DNA from: JAJECS01 sp965219705
GTDB lineage: Bacteria > Chloroflexota > UBA11872
Direction: 5' to 3'
NCBI GenBank assembly: GCA_965219705.1
Contig: OZ244789.1
Span: 1,240,001-1,304,000, forward strand
Length of the DNA: 64,000 bases
A model generated the notes under the pieces. That model searched no databases. It saw nothing but the letters and a program-made list of their open reading frames with translations, and was not told where the DNA came from. Made by a program: the position numbers and the translations under genes. This document shows positions 16,645 through 24,954 of the stretch, one piece after another; positions within the stretch are counted from its first letter, which is position 1; the number at the start of each line of letters is the position of its first letter.

Positions 16645-18270
16645 ATGTCAGGCTCCACTGCCCAACCCGTCCCTCGCGTCATGTTGGTCCGCCAGCGCAT
16701 GACCAGGCTGGCGGCGAGATGGCGGTGGTCGAACCCTTCGCCGGTCGGCGCGATGCCCGACGGCGGTCACTTGGGGCGCAACACCTGGAGACAAGATGTG
16801 GCTCGCGCCGCGGTGCTGGCGCTGCTGGCCGGTCTCATCTATGTGCTCTCATCGGGGGCCCACGCCTACAGCGTGGACGAGATCACCAACTACGCCTCGG
16901 CTCGAGCGCTGGTTGAAACGGGCAACCCCGACTTGTCCGGCGAGCAGCCGTTTCCTCGCGAGCAGCTGCTCACGCTGCGGCACCCGTCGATGGACCGGAC
17001 CACCGGCCGCTATGGCCTCCTTTCGTGGGTGGTGATATCGCCGGCCTATCTCCTGGCCCGCTGGACCGATTCAATGCCGCCGCCGCCGTCGCCGACGTTT
17101 CCCCAACCGAGCGCGGTGCGGCCGGTGGCGGCGCTGCTCTACGCACCGGCGATCGCCGCCCTTCTCGTAGGCGCAACGTTCGTGCTTGGGCGCAACTTGG
17201 GGCTGCGACCCCGCAACGCCGCCGCAGCGGCGCTGGTGCTGGCATTTGCCAGTCCGGTCTGGGTGTACGCGCAGGGCCTGGCCAACATCCCGCTGGCCGC
17301 GCTGTTTAGCGTCCTGGCGTTCGTCGCGGTCACACGCCCGCGAACGGGTGCCGGGCATTGGGCGGTTGCGGGGGGGCTTGCCGGCCTTGCCGCGCTGACG
17401 CGGCCGGAATTCGTCATCCTGGCGCCGGCTGTCGGCGTGTTGAGCCTGTTCGATGGGAAGCGAATATCGCGGGCCGGCCTCGCTCGCGCTCTGGCGTTTG
17501 CCGCGGCGTGGGCCGTCGTGGCCATCCCGGGCATCGGTCTCTGGAACCTGTATCGAACCGGTGATTTCTTTGACGTCGGCTACCGGTCGGCGTCAATCCT
17601 CTGGCAAACGGACCGTGCCTATATCGGCATCTTTGGCGTGCTGGGCAGTCCGAGCTTTGGGCTGCTGGTCTTCATGCCCGTGGCCGCGATCGGGCTGTGG
17701 GGGATCCTTGGTGAGCCCTCCCGCCGGCCGGTCTGGCTGGTCATGCTGGCGCTGATCGTGCTCGCGGTGATCGGCTATGGATCGTTTGACGACTGGTACG
17801 GCGGCGTCTCGTGGGGGCCTCGATATCTCACGGCAATCACGCCCTTCTTGGCGCTCGGCGTGGGCGCGGCCCTCCAGGCGCCGTCAACGACCTTGAGCAT
17901 GCGCCTGGTGACGCTGGGGCTGGCTGCGTGGTCGACCGGTCTGTCGGTACTGGGCGTGCTCTTCGACTACCAATCGGGCTGGCGAAACCTCTGGGAGCAC
18001 GCGGCGCGGCCCGAGCAGATCGAGTGGAACCCCCACTTCTCGCTCATCGGCGCACATCTGCGACTGGCACGCCAGTGGGTCGATGGACTGATCGGCCCCG
18101 ACCTGTTCGTGGCGCATCGGCTCGGCCCATGGACGATTGCCGTGCTAGCAGTGGGGCTGGTGGTGGTTCTGGGCCTAGCCGTGGCCATTGAGACCCGCAG
18201 CGTTGTGATCGGCGGGCGGCGCCGTGAGGACGCGCTAGCGGGACCGACGACGGATGTTCACGATGGCTGA
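16645..18270 (+). CDS. GT39/ArnT-like polytopic membrane glycosyltransferase
   Basis: This protein of about 540 residues has a first membrane helix (AAVLALLAGLIYVLS), then the extracytoplasmic loop with YSVDEITNYASARAL, whose acidic residues occupy the catalytic loop position of GT-C enzymes. Around ten further hydrophobic helices and a C-terminal soluble part follow. GT39/ArnT enzymes move a sugar from a polyprenol phosphate carrier to protein or lipid outside the membrane. The upstream GT2 enzyme could charge that carrier (inference). The start is uncertain: TTG 16639, ATG 16645, ATG 16681 and ATG 16753 are all in frame, and none has a strong ribosome binding site. Its 3' end overlaps the convergent membrane gene by 13 bases. 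Confidence 0.72.
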   Translation: MSGSTAQPVPRVMLVRQRMTRLAARWRWSNPSPVGAMPDGGHLGRNTWRQDVARAAVLALLAGLIYVLSSGAHAYSVDEITNYASARALVETGNPDLSGEQPFPREQLLTLRHPSMDRTTGRYGLLSWVVISPAYLLARWTDSMPPPPSPTFPQPSAVRPVAALLYAPAIAALLVGATFVLGRNLGLRPRNAAAAALVLAFASPVWVYAQGLANIPLAALFSVLAFVAVTRPRTGAGHWAVAGGLAGLAALTRPEFVILAPAVGVLSLFDGKRISRAGLARALAFAAAWAVVAIPGIGLWNLYRTGDFFDVGYRSASILWQTDRAYIGIFGVLGSPSFGLLVFMPVAAIGLWGILGEPSRRPVWLVMLALIVLAVIGYGSFDDWYGGVSWGPRYLTAITPFLALGVGAALQAPSTTLSMRLVTLGLAAWSTGLSVLGVLFDYQSGWRNLWEHAARPEQIEWNPHFSLIGAHLRLARQWVDGLIGPDLFVAHRLGPWTIAVLAVGLVVVLGLAVAIETRSVVIGGRRREDALAGPTTDVHDG

Positions 18271-19766
18271 TGCGTTGCGGAACGACCGGAGATGGGCCGC
18301 CGCGGGCGGACGCTTGCCACGAGAAGCACTGGAATAAAGGTGATCATGGTCAGCGCGACGGCGGCGTCCGCCGCCAGCAACCACCAACGCGGATCGGTGG
18401 TGAGAAGCCGCCAAATCGCGGCCAGCTTGCTCAGCGTCGGCTCGGGCGCGCTATAAGCGACGAACTCCAAGTTCTGATCCGGCCAGGCCAACGCGCCGTT
18501 GATCCAGAGCCGGCCATCCGCATAGCGATCGCCTTTCGTGGCGCCAACGCGAAGCTCGGCGCCGGGCTCAACGTCAGCCGCTACCTGCAGGGCCAGCAGC
18601 TGGCCCTCGGCGGCGGTGAGGGGCGGCAGGAGCTCAATGTCTTTCCAGCGCGGGCAGTCGCCCACGGGGACCCCGACCGACCCTTCGGCAAGGATGCGGT
18701 CGGGTGCCTCGAGGGGGGTGACGCGAACTGCGATCGTTCCCGAACGACCGGTTGGCTGACAATTGGACAGCAGCAGCCCAACGCTCTGCACCGGCGTGGC
18801 GGGCATGCGGAACTCCTGAACCACAGCTTCCTGCCGGTGGAGAACCAATCCAAAGGCGCCCGCACGCGTGTAGGGGGCCAGCGCCTCCACCAACGGCGCC
18901 CGGAAGAGGAACACGACCGCAAGGCCGCCAAGCACGGCCAGCGCCGCGATCGACCCAACGAGCGACCGGCGCCAGCGGCCGCCGAATAGGGGATACGGCG
19001 GCGGACGCCCCTCTCGCAAGACGATGGCCGCGCTCAGTCCAATCAGCAGGGTTCCGCTGAACTCCGCGGTTTCTTCGAGCACATACCCCAGCGCCACCGC
19101 ACCGCCCGTTGGCATCCACCGCCCGATCGCTTCCTGCACGAGCGCAAACACCCAGCAGGCGATCCCGAGCGTCAGCGGCGCGCGGGCCGTCCGGGCGCCT
19201 ACACCCTTGCGGAGGAAGAGCCACATCGCCAGCACGAACGCGATGACCAGCGGACTCACCAGGACGGGCCACGGAAGGCCCACGCGTCCCGCCTGCTCGA
19301 ACAGTGAGACCGGTCCCCGCTCTTTAAACTCGGCAAGCTCCTCAAAGGTCAGGGCCGCCGTCGTCAGGGCCAGCGCGGCCCACCCCCCGACAGCGATCCA
19401 GCCGGCTGAGCGGCGACGGCTGACGACGCCCGCGGCGAGGGCAAGCAGCGCCACGCATGCCAAGGTGACGGCGGACACCGAGTTCGCAATCGTTCCTTCG
19501 TTGTCGGCATCCAACCGGCCCAGCGTGGGGTCCCAGGGCGGCAGCAGCTCCGGGAACGCCAGGCTGAACAGGTGGGTAGCGACATATCCGCCCCACCAGA
19601 AGGCCACCACGCCCAGTAGCAGCAGCCATACGGCCCAGCCCGCCAGCCGCAGGGCCCGATTCCGGGCGATGGGGGCGAGTGGGCGGGTCATATCAAGTGG
19701 CACTGCCGCGTCGTCGGTGCTCGTGCGGATGGCATCGACCGCTGAGCGTACAGCGAGCAGTCTCAT
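18258..19766 (-). CDS. Unknown polytopic membrane protein, family copy A
   Basis: The 502-residue protein has about seven N-terminal membrane helices. These carry an acidic DNEGTIANSVSAV motif after the first, FEELAEFKERG after the third or fourth, and EETAEFSGTLLIG at the sixth. A final soluble beta-rich domain (residues about 280-450) and one C-terminal membrane helix follow. Two more genes in this window (31955-33472 and 56274-57773) share the same layout and the same three acidic motifs, so it is one member of an uncharacterised family. The conserved Glu pairs inside helices suggest ion or metal handling, which is only a guess. The start could also be the ATG at 19691. Confidence 0.7.
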   Translation of the reverse strand: MRLLAVRSAVDAIRTSTDDAAVPLDMTRPLAPIARNRALRLAGWAVWLLLLGVVAFWWGGYVATHLFSLAFPELLPPWDPTLGRLDADNEGTIANSVSAVTLACVALLALAAGVVSRRRSAGWIAVGGWAALALTTAALTFEELAEFKERGPVSLFEQAGRVGLPWPVLVSPLVIAFVLAMWLFLRKGVGARTARAPLTLGIACWVFALVQEAIGRWMPTGGAVALGYVLEETAEFSGTLLIGLSAAIVLREGRPPPYPLFGGRWRRSLVGSIAALAVLGGLAVVFLFRAPLVEALAPYTRAGAFGLVLHRQEAVVQEFRMPATPVQSVGLLLSNCQPTGRSGTIAVRVTPLEAPDRILAEGSVGVPVGDCPRWKDIELLPPLTAAEGQLLALQVAADVEPGAELRVGATKGDRYADGRLWINGALAWPDQNLEFVAYSAPEPTLSKLAAIWRLLTTDPRWWLLAADAAVALTMITFIPVLLVASVRPRRPISGRSATHQPS

Positions 19767-19824
19767 GGCGTCCGGTGCCAGCGCGCTGAGCGTCGCCCTG
19801 CGCTACACCGCGGCACGAGGGTAC

Positions 19825-20028
19825 TTAGCCGCCCTCCTTGCGTGCCACCACCCGTTCGGCTGCGCGTTGCAGCTTCGCCTGTACGTCCAGATGCAGCGCA
19901 TAGCGCGTATTGCGTCCCCTGCCCGTCCGCACCACCGTTCCGCGTCGAACCAAATCCGTCAGGTCGGCGTATGCAGCGGATGCCGACGCGCGGGTCACAC
20001 GTGTATTCGTCGAAGCGTCACCGATCAC
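19825..20028 (-). pseudogene. C-terminal winged-helix fragment, probably from a Fic-family protein
   Basis: The 67-residue frame reads TRVTRASASAAYADLTDLVR followed by GTVVRTGRGRNTRYAL. This is the winged-helix pattern found at the end of many Fic/DUF4172-type proteins. The Fic catalytic core is absent: upstream on this strand lies the sulfatase gene, whose stop is directly adjacent. I read it as a truncated remnant, with the sulfatase inserted or recombined next to it. The intact Fic gene at the right end of the window is a possible relative, but its own C-terminus lies outside the window. Confidence 0.5.
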
Positions 20029-21483
20029 CTACCAAAACTGCCTTGGCGCGCGGGTGAAGTTGATCTCGGAGCCGGCGGCGCGGACGGCGGCCTCGCCGCC
20101 GTTGCGCTCGACCAGGCTGCGCTGCGCGGCCTTGGCCTCGGCCTCGACCGCCTCTGGATCGACGATCGTGCGCAGCTCGGCCTCGAACCGTTGCAACTCG
20201 GCGGCTGACCCCGGAGCTGCCGCCAGGTCGCGGCGCTCCTCCGGGTCGTTCACCAGGTCGAAGAGCTGCGGCGCGAAGCCGGCGTAGTGCACGTATTTGC
20301 GCTGCTCGTCGCGCAGCATGAACGCGCCCGACACCGATCCGCTGGCGTGGTATTCGGCGAACGTCGTGCGCGACGTTGGTCCCTCGCCCCGTGCCAGCGG
20401 CCACAGCGACGTGCCGGGCAGGTCGGCGTCGGCGGCTTCGAGGGGCACGCCGACGCCCTCGCAGATGGTCGGAAAGGCGTCCACCAGGGAAACGCTCACG
20501 TCACGCACCGCGCCGGCCGGCACGTCGGGTCCGGTCAGGATCAGCGGCACGGCCACGGCGCTGTCGTACATCACGCTCTTGCCCCATAGGCCGTAGTCGC
20601 CCAGCGTCTCCCCGTGGTCGCTGGTGTAGATCACACGGGTGCGGTCGGCCAGGCCGCAGGCGTCCAGCGCGCCCAGCACGCGCCCGATCTGCGCGTCCAG
20701 AAAGGTGCACATGCCCAGATAGGCGGCGATTGCACGGCGCGTGGCCTCCTCGCCTGGGAACTCCGCGCGGGTTTGCACCCGCGCCTCACGGAAGGCGGCC
20801 ACGTGCGGGTGATCGGGCCAGTCGTCGGGCCGCCACTGGATCGGCAGCGGCACGTCGTTCAACGGGTAGCGCGCAAAGTCAGCCGGGGGAGCGATCAGCG
20901 GGAAATGCGGCAGCGTAAAGGAGACGAACAGGCACCACGGCGCCGCGTGTCCTCCGGCTTCGTCACGCAGCCAGGCGCAGGCCTGGTCGGCGATCGCGGC
21001 GTCATAGCGCAGGTATTCCGAATCGCCCGCGCCTGCGACGTGGACGTTCTCGAGTTGATGGCGCGCGGGCGGAATGTCCCAGCGGATCGAGCCGAACACG
21101 TCGCCGCGTTCGTACATCACGTGCATGGGGATGCGCTGGTCCGGCAGCCCGATGTCGTCGCGGGTGTTGCGGTGGTGCAGCTTGCCGACCGTGGTGACCC
21201 GCCGGCCATGGGCGCCCAGCCGATGGCCCCAACTGGCCGCGGCGGCGCCGGTGTAAGGCATGGCGTTGTCCCAGGCGCCGATCTGGTGACCGTAGCGGCC
21301 GCTGAGGAAGCTCGCCCGCGACGGCACGCAGATGGGAACGTTGCACGAGGCGTTGGTGAAGCGCGTCCCGCGGTCCGCCAGCGCGTCGAGATGCGGCGTC
21401 TGGACCAGCGGATGCCCGGCGCAACCGAGCACGCGCGCGTTGTGCTCGTCGGACATGATGACGAGCAGGTTCAGCGGCTCCAT
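20029..21483 (-). CDS. Type I sulfatase
   Basis: The 484-residue enzyme has the sulfatase signature CVPSRASFLSGRY starting at Cys52, the residue converted to formylglycine by a dedicated activating enzyme. Metal ligands are visible in LLVIMSDEHN near the N-terminus and in IYTSDHGETLGDYGLWGK in the centre. It hydrolyses sulfate esters, probably on sulfated sugars given the neighbouring glycan enzymes. No signal peptide is evident. It lies in the cargo that splits the phage-like locus, which is an odd place for a host-type catabolic gene. The exact substrate is not deducible; DEHN-type family members include sulfatases acting on choline sulfate and on glycans. Confidence 0.88.
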   Translation of the reverse strand: MEPLNLLVIMSDEHNARVLGCAGHPLVQTPHLDALADRGTRFTNASCNVPICVPSRASFLSGRYGHQIGAWDNAMPYTGAAAASWGHRLGAHGRRVTTVGKLHHRNTRDDIGLPDQRIPMHVMYERGDVFGSIRWDIPPARHQLENVHVAGAGDSEYLRYDAAIADQACAWLRDEAGGHAAPWCLFVSFTLPHFPLIAPPADFARYPLNDVPLPIQWRPDDWPDHPHVAAFREARVQTRAEFPGEEATRRAIAAYLGMCTFLDAQIGRVLGALDACGLADRTRVIYTSDHGETLGDYGLWGKSVMYDSAVAVPLILTGPDVPAGAVRDVSVSLVDAFPTICEGVGVPLEAADADLPGTSLWPLARGEGPTSRTTFAEYHASGSVSGAFMLRDEQRKYVHYAGFAPQLFDLVNDPEERRDLAAAPGSAAELQRFEAELRTIVDPEAVEAEAKAAQRSLVERNGGEAAVRAAGSEINFTRAPRQFW

Positions 21484-21570
21484 CGACCCTCCGCAGACCT
21501 GATGCCTAGCGAACTGCCCTGGCCGCGCCGCCGGGCGGCCGCCGGACCACTAGGTTCACTACGACCACGA

Positions 21571-21825
21571 TCATGGACGGCCGGCGTCGCGCAGCATAGG
21601 CAGTGCCGCCTCGCTGAGGTCCGCCGGCCCCACGGCCTCATGCCGCTGGCGAATCCGGGCCAGCAGCGCCGCCACGTCGCTGGCGTCGGGGCGCACGGAG
21701 GCCGTCAAGCGCGCCTGGATCTCGCCATTTGGGCTGCGATGGCTGCGGGCCGCCGCCTTCAACTCGCGGTGCGCGTCGTCCCGATTCTCCACGGCGCCAC
21801 CTGCCGTACGGTGCTTCCCCGACAC
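21571..21825 (-). CDS. Orphan FitA-like ribbon-helix-helix antitoxin candidate
   Basis: The 84-residue product starts at GTG and contains AVENRDDAHRELKAAARSH followed by EIQARLTASVRP. This resembles FitA-type antitoxins, where a V-x-N-L-D-D strand precedes an alpha helix with E-x-R-x-I-L. The first strand is slightly degenerate. FitA antitoxins normally pair with a PIN toxin encoded just downstream. Here the downstream gene is the sulfatase, so this is an orphan or a relic. It lies at the edge of the cargo, before the long non-coding stretch leading to the capsid gene. Confidence 0.4.
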   Translation of the reverse strand: MSGKHRTAGGAVENRDDAHRELKAAARSHRSPNGEIQARLTASVRPDASDVAALLARIRQRHEAVGPADLSEAALPMLRDAGRP

Positions 21826-21934
21826 AGATATCGGAGCAACATCGTAACCAGCAGCACCCGTCCGGTGGCGGCATGTCGGGAGCTGTCGGCATACGGCGTG
21901 CCATCGCCCGATGGGTTCGGCTCAAGCCGTCCGG

Positions 21935-21961
21935 GGTAGGGGCGGTTCGCGTACCGCCCTT
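21935..21961. repeat. Dispersed palindrome, copy 1
   Basis: The core ggcggttcgcgtaccgcc is an almost perfect inverted repeat. It is one of four copies in the window (also near 23355, 45277 and 55231). It lies between the orphan antitoxin and the capsid gene. Confidence 0.7.
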
Positions 21962-22054
21962 CCGGGCTCTCCATGAGGCTTCCCACGCTGCGTGCCGCGT
22001 GGGCCACCGAACCGTCGAATCATCGGCCCGCCCCCCCCCGTACTCCACTTGCAT

Positions 22055-22072
22055 ACATTACTAGAGTAATGT
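22055..22072. promoter_or_regulatory. Perfect palindrome upstream of the capsid gene
   Basis: The sequence acattactagagtaatgt has two perfect 8-base arms around ag. It sits in a short AT-rich island within the 620 bases between the antitoxin and the capsid gene (21826-22445). That stretch has no convincing gene. It also contains a run of nine C residues (22031-22039) and a small hairpin, acgccc-gttg-gggcgt, at 22417-22432 just before the capsid ribosome binding site. The palindrome is a likely repressor site. It has a TTACTAGA core like the left half of the operator at 8481. Confidence 0.5.
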
Positions 22073-22445
22073 AGAGTTCCCCATGTAAGCACGCACGTGG
22101 ATGCGGCCCGCGCTCCGGACCCGGGGCCGCGCGGCTGGGTCTCGTGGGTGTGCGCCACGGTCGGCGCCCGATGTCGCTGGGCCGGCCCGCAGGCGGCGGA
22201 CGCGCCTCTGAAGGCGGATGGACGCCCGTGCGGACCGGCACCGACGCGCCGGCGCCCCGATCGATGGGCGCCGCATGCTTCCGCGCGGCTGGAAGGCGGC
22301 TGGCTGGCGGCATCACCGGCAGGAGTCCGGCCTGGTGCCCCGGCCGCCGCCTTCGGGACCCCCGCACCGCCGGGCCGTCTCCCGCGGCCGCGCGGCGAGC
22401 CTTTATCCCTCCCACGACGCCCGTTGGGGCGTGAAAGGAGAGCCG

Positions 22446-23300
22446 ATGGCGATTACGACCGGCGCTTCGATTGGAGACGTCGTCGACACGGTGATCGCCG
22501 AAGCGCGCCGGACGCAGATGCACCGCACGGTCATGGAGCCGCTGGTGCGCACCTACCGCGTGACCCGCGGCGCCGGCGACACGCTGGAGATTCCGAAGTT
22601 CGGGACGGTCACGGCCGGCGCCCTCACCGAGGGCGTGGACATGACGAACCCGCAGACGCTCGCGACCACCAAGGTCACGATCACGCCCGCCGAGGTGGGC
22701 GCGCAGATCGTGATCACGGACCGGGCGCTGCGCACGGCGCAGGAAGACATGGCGCGCGCCGCCGGCCGCGTGTTGGGCGACGCGGTGGCCAAGAAGCTGG
22801 ACGCGGACCTGCTCGGTCTATTGGACGGCTTCGGCGCCTCGTTGGGCGCGGCCGGCACCAGCATCACCATGGGGCATCTGCGGGCCGCGGTCTCGCGGCT
22901 GCACGCCGCCGCCGAGCCGGCCCCGATGCCCTACTTCGCGGTGCTGCATCCATACCAGGCGCATGACCTGGCGGCGGACATCTCGCCCATCGGCACCTAC
23001 CCGGTGCCCAGCGGCATCTCGCAGACGGTGCTGGAGAACCACTGGGTCGGGCGGGCCTTCGGGGTCGACCTGTTCCAGGCCGGCAACTTGTCCGTCGACA
23101 ACGGCGACGACGCAAAGGGCGGGGTGTTCTCCCGCGAGGCGCTGGTCCTGGTGATCTTCAAGGACTGGGCCGTCGAGCGTGAGCGCGACGCCTCGCTGCG
23201 GGCCTGGGAGCTCAACGTCGTGGCCGACTACGGCTATGCCGAGTACCAGGACGCCTGGGGCGTCGAGATGTACTTCGACGCCGCGGCCCCGAGCAGCTAG
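22446..23300 (+). CDS. Phage major capsid protein (HK97-fold type)
   Basis: The 284-residue protein has the organisation of HK97-like coat proteins that lack an N-terminal scaffold domain. It has a short N-arm, an extended loop (GDTLEIPKFGTVTAGALTEG), the spine-helix region (IVITDRALRTAQEDMARAAG) and an A-domain ending in ELNVVADYGYAEYQDAWGVE. The start is well defined by a GAAAGGAG ribosome binding site. No maturation protease or separate scaffold gene is encoded next to it. It lies 6.7 kb from the terminase with non-phage genes in between, which is abnormal for a working phage. Confidence 0.78.
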   Translation: MAITTGASIGDVVDTVIAEARRTQMHRTVMEPLVRTYRVTRGAGDTLEIPKFGTVTAGALTEGVDMTNPQTLATTKVTITPAEVGAQIVITDRALRTAQEDMARAAGRVLGDAVAKKLDADLLGLLDGFGASLGAAGTSITMGHLRAAVSRLHAAAEPAPMPYFAVLHPYQAHDLAADISPIGTYPVPSGISQTVLENHWVGRAFGVDLFQAGNLSVDNGDDAKGGVFSREALVLVIFKDWAVERERDASLRAWELNVVADYGYAEYQDAWGVEMYFDAAAPSS

Positions 23301-23354
23301 GCGCGGGAGCGGTGGTTGGGAGTACCTGCAATCCGTTCGGCGCGGGGTGGCGAC

Positions 23355-23380
23355 GTAGGGGCGGTTCGCGAACCGCCCCT
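23355..23380. repeat. Dispersed palindrome, copy 2 (inside the phage-like operon)
   Basis: The core ggcggttcgcgaaccgcc is a perfect palindrome and matches the copies near 21935, 45277 and 55231. Its presence between the capsid gene and the next phage gene shows that a host-type repeat has spread into this locus. Confidence 0.75.
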
Positions 23381-23428
23381 GCCGGGTGGAACGACGGATT
23401 GCGGCCCCGACCCCGGCCTCGTCCGTAC

Positions 23429-23457
23429 GGAGGGGCGCCCCTGGTGGGCGCCCCTCC
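23429..23457 (+). terminator. Strong intra-operon hairpin after the capsid gene
   Basis: Twelve bases (ggaggggcgccc, 23429-23440) pair perfectly with 23446-23457 around a 5-base loop. No T-run follows, so it is not a classical intrinsic terminator. It could attenuate readthrough or stabilise the abundant capsid transcript. The ribosome binding site of the next gene begins 20 bases later. Confidence 0.5.
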
Positions 23458-23492
23458 AGGACAAGACGGCCTGGTGGTGAAAGGAGAAACGC

Positions 23493-23720
23493 ATGTCTGG
23501 TCCGATCATCTGGATTCAGCGGGAGCGCCGGCCGCGGCTGGTGCACCGGTTTCGGGGCGCGACCGACCAATCGCCGGTGGTGGTGGTGACCCCCGACGCG
23601 AGCGAGGCCGCCGAAGCGGCCGAGGCGGCGATCGAGCGCCAGCGCCGGCGTTTGGCGGACCGCGGCAGCGTGTTCAGCGAGCGGCTCGACGAGCAGCGGC
23701 CGCAATGGCGCGACGGATGA
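23493..23720 (+). CDS. Small phage protein downstream of capsid
   Basis: The 75-residue protein has a clear AAAGGAG ribosome binding site and an ATG at 23493. The first 35 residues look like beta strands (PIIWIQRERRPRLVHRF, then VVVVTPD). The rest is an Ala/Glu/Arg-rich helix that could form a coiled coil. Its position suggests a head-completion, decoration or neck protein. I recognise no family. Confidence 0.6.
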   Translation: MSGPIIWIQRERRPRLVHRFRGATDQSPVVVVTPDASEAAEAAEAAIERQRRRLADRGSVFSERLDEQRPQWRDG

Positions 23721-23727
23721 TGGGCGG

Positions 23728-24954
23728 GTGGTCGTGAGCGTCACTCGAGCGGCGCTGCGGCAGGCGGTTGCCGCGCGCATGATGCGGACGGTGGTCGGCC
23801 GGGCCGACGGCGGGTCGACGGTGGCGCTGGCGGACCCCGAGCAGCTCGAGGACGCCGGAGCGTCGGACGACCTGTGGACCGGCGGCTGGCTGCACATCAC
23901 CGGCGGCGCCAACGCGGGCGCGGTGCGGCGAGTGACGGCCTACGACCCGGCGGCGGGATCGGTCACGGTCAACCGCCCCTTCGCGCGCCCGGTCGACGCA
24001 ACCTCGCAGTACGAGCTGCTGCGGCTGCTCTCGCCAGCCGAGCTGCAGCAGGCCATCGACGACACGCTGGCGCGCTGCTGGCACCGGACGCTGAGCCCGC
24101 TCACCCTGATCGCCGACGGCGACATGGAGGGCGCCGGGACCGCGGCCTGGGTCGCCGTCGGCGCCGCGGTGCGCAAGGTAGACGCCGTCCAGAGCGTCTC
24201 GGCGGGCGCCCGGGCGCTCGAGGTGGCCAACCACGCGGCGCACGGACACGCGCGCTCGGCTCCGGTGCAGGTCAGCGAAGGCCAGCAGCTCATCCTCGAC
24301 GCCGCCGTGGCGGCCGTCACGGGGACCGCCGAGTTGGCGGTCCATCACGTCGCGGCTGACACGGTGCTGGCGTCCACCACCGCCGCGGGCCGGGGCTGGC
24401 AGGCTGTGCCGCTGCGCGTCACCGTTCCCGCCGGTTGCCCGGCGGTCCAGGTCCGGCTGGGCGGCGTGGAGGCGGCGGCCGAGACCCGCTGGGACCGCGT
24501 GTCGCTGGCCACGCACGACCAGCGGCAGTTTCCGCTGCCGGCCTGGGTCACCCGACGGCAGCAGGTCGTGGAGGTCTGGGAGCGCCGCGGCGGACCGCCG
24601 CGCGGCGAGCGCCTCCGCGCGGTCGACTGGTGGCGGCTGACACGCAGTCCGGTCACAACCGGCTCGCCGTTCTGGCTGGAGGTCGGGCAAGCGCCCGCGG
24701 GCATGCTGGTCGTCGAGGCGCTGCGCCCCTACCAGGCCCTTCCCACCGACGCGAGCACCACCAACGCGCCGCGAGATTGGGTGGTGGCGGGAGCGGTGGC
24801 GCACGCGTACCGGCGCTTGCGCCGGGACGCCCCGGCGGCCGACGTTGACCGCTACGCCGCGCTGCAACAAGAGGCCGCGCACGAATTCCAGGGGCTCTCG
24901 CGGCTCTACCAGCCCCGGGTCGTGCGGCGGGTTCAACTCGGGGAGCGGCTCTAG
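23728..24954 (+). CDS. Phage connector/structural protein with an embedded carbohydrate-binding-like domain
   Basis: This 408-residue protein begins at GTG eight bases after the previous stop. The N-terminal 120 residues resemble a virion neck/adaptor protein (LADPEQLEDAGASDDLWTGG, then a beta-rich part). Residues about 130-265 look like a jelly-roll carbohydrate-binding module of the CBM4/9 type, with DGDMEG at its start, a conserved Trp, and alternating strands ending in VQVRLGGVEA. The C-terminal part returns to a helical connector-like segment with a RRDAPAADVDRYAALQQEAA helix. Its stop is directly adjacent to the next start. A glycan-binding insert would place a sugar-binding domain on the particle. 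Domain assignment is by pattern only. Confidence 0.55.
   Translation: MVVSVTRAALRQAVAARMMRTVVGRADGGSTVALADPEQLEDAGASDDLWTGGWLHITGGANAGAVRRVTAYDPAAGSVTVNRPFARPVDATSQYELLRLLSPAELQQAIDDTLARCWHRTLSPLTLIADGDMEGAGTAAWVAVGAAVRKVDAVQSVSAGARALEVANHAAHGHARSAPVQVSEGQQLILDAAVAAVTGTAELAVHHVAADTVLASTTAAGRGWQAVPLRVTVPAGCPAVQVRLGGVEAAAETRWDRVSLATHDQRQFPLPAWVTRRQQVVEVWERRGGPPRGERLRAVDWWRLTRSPVTTGSPFWLEVGQAPAGMLVVEALRPYQALPTDASTTNAPRDWVVAGAVAHAYRRLRRDAPAADVDRYAALQQEAAHEFQGLSRLYQPRVVRRVQLGERL

Noticed and set aside
22031..22039. Run of nine C residues as a phase-variation switch
   Set aside because: It is not inside or immediately before a gene start, so no phase-variable target is evident; it may also be length-miscalled.
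22144..22434. Possible scaffold or protease gene before the capsid
   Set aside because: The frame is low-complexity and shows no Ser protease or scaffold features; I regard the region as non-coding.
22097..22966. Long plus-strand frame overlapping the capsid start
   Set aside because: It is a shadow frame of the capsid gene with low-complexity Arg/Gly/Ala composition and no ribosome binding site.
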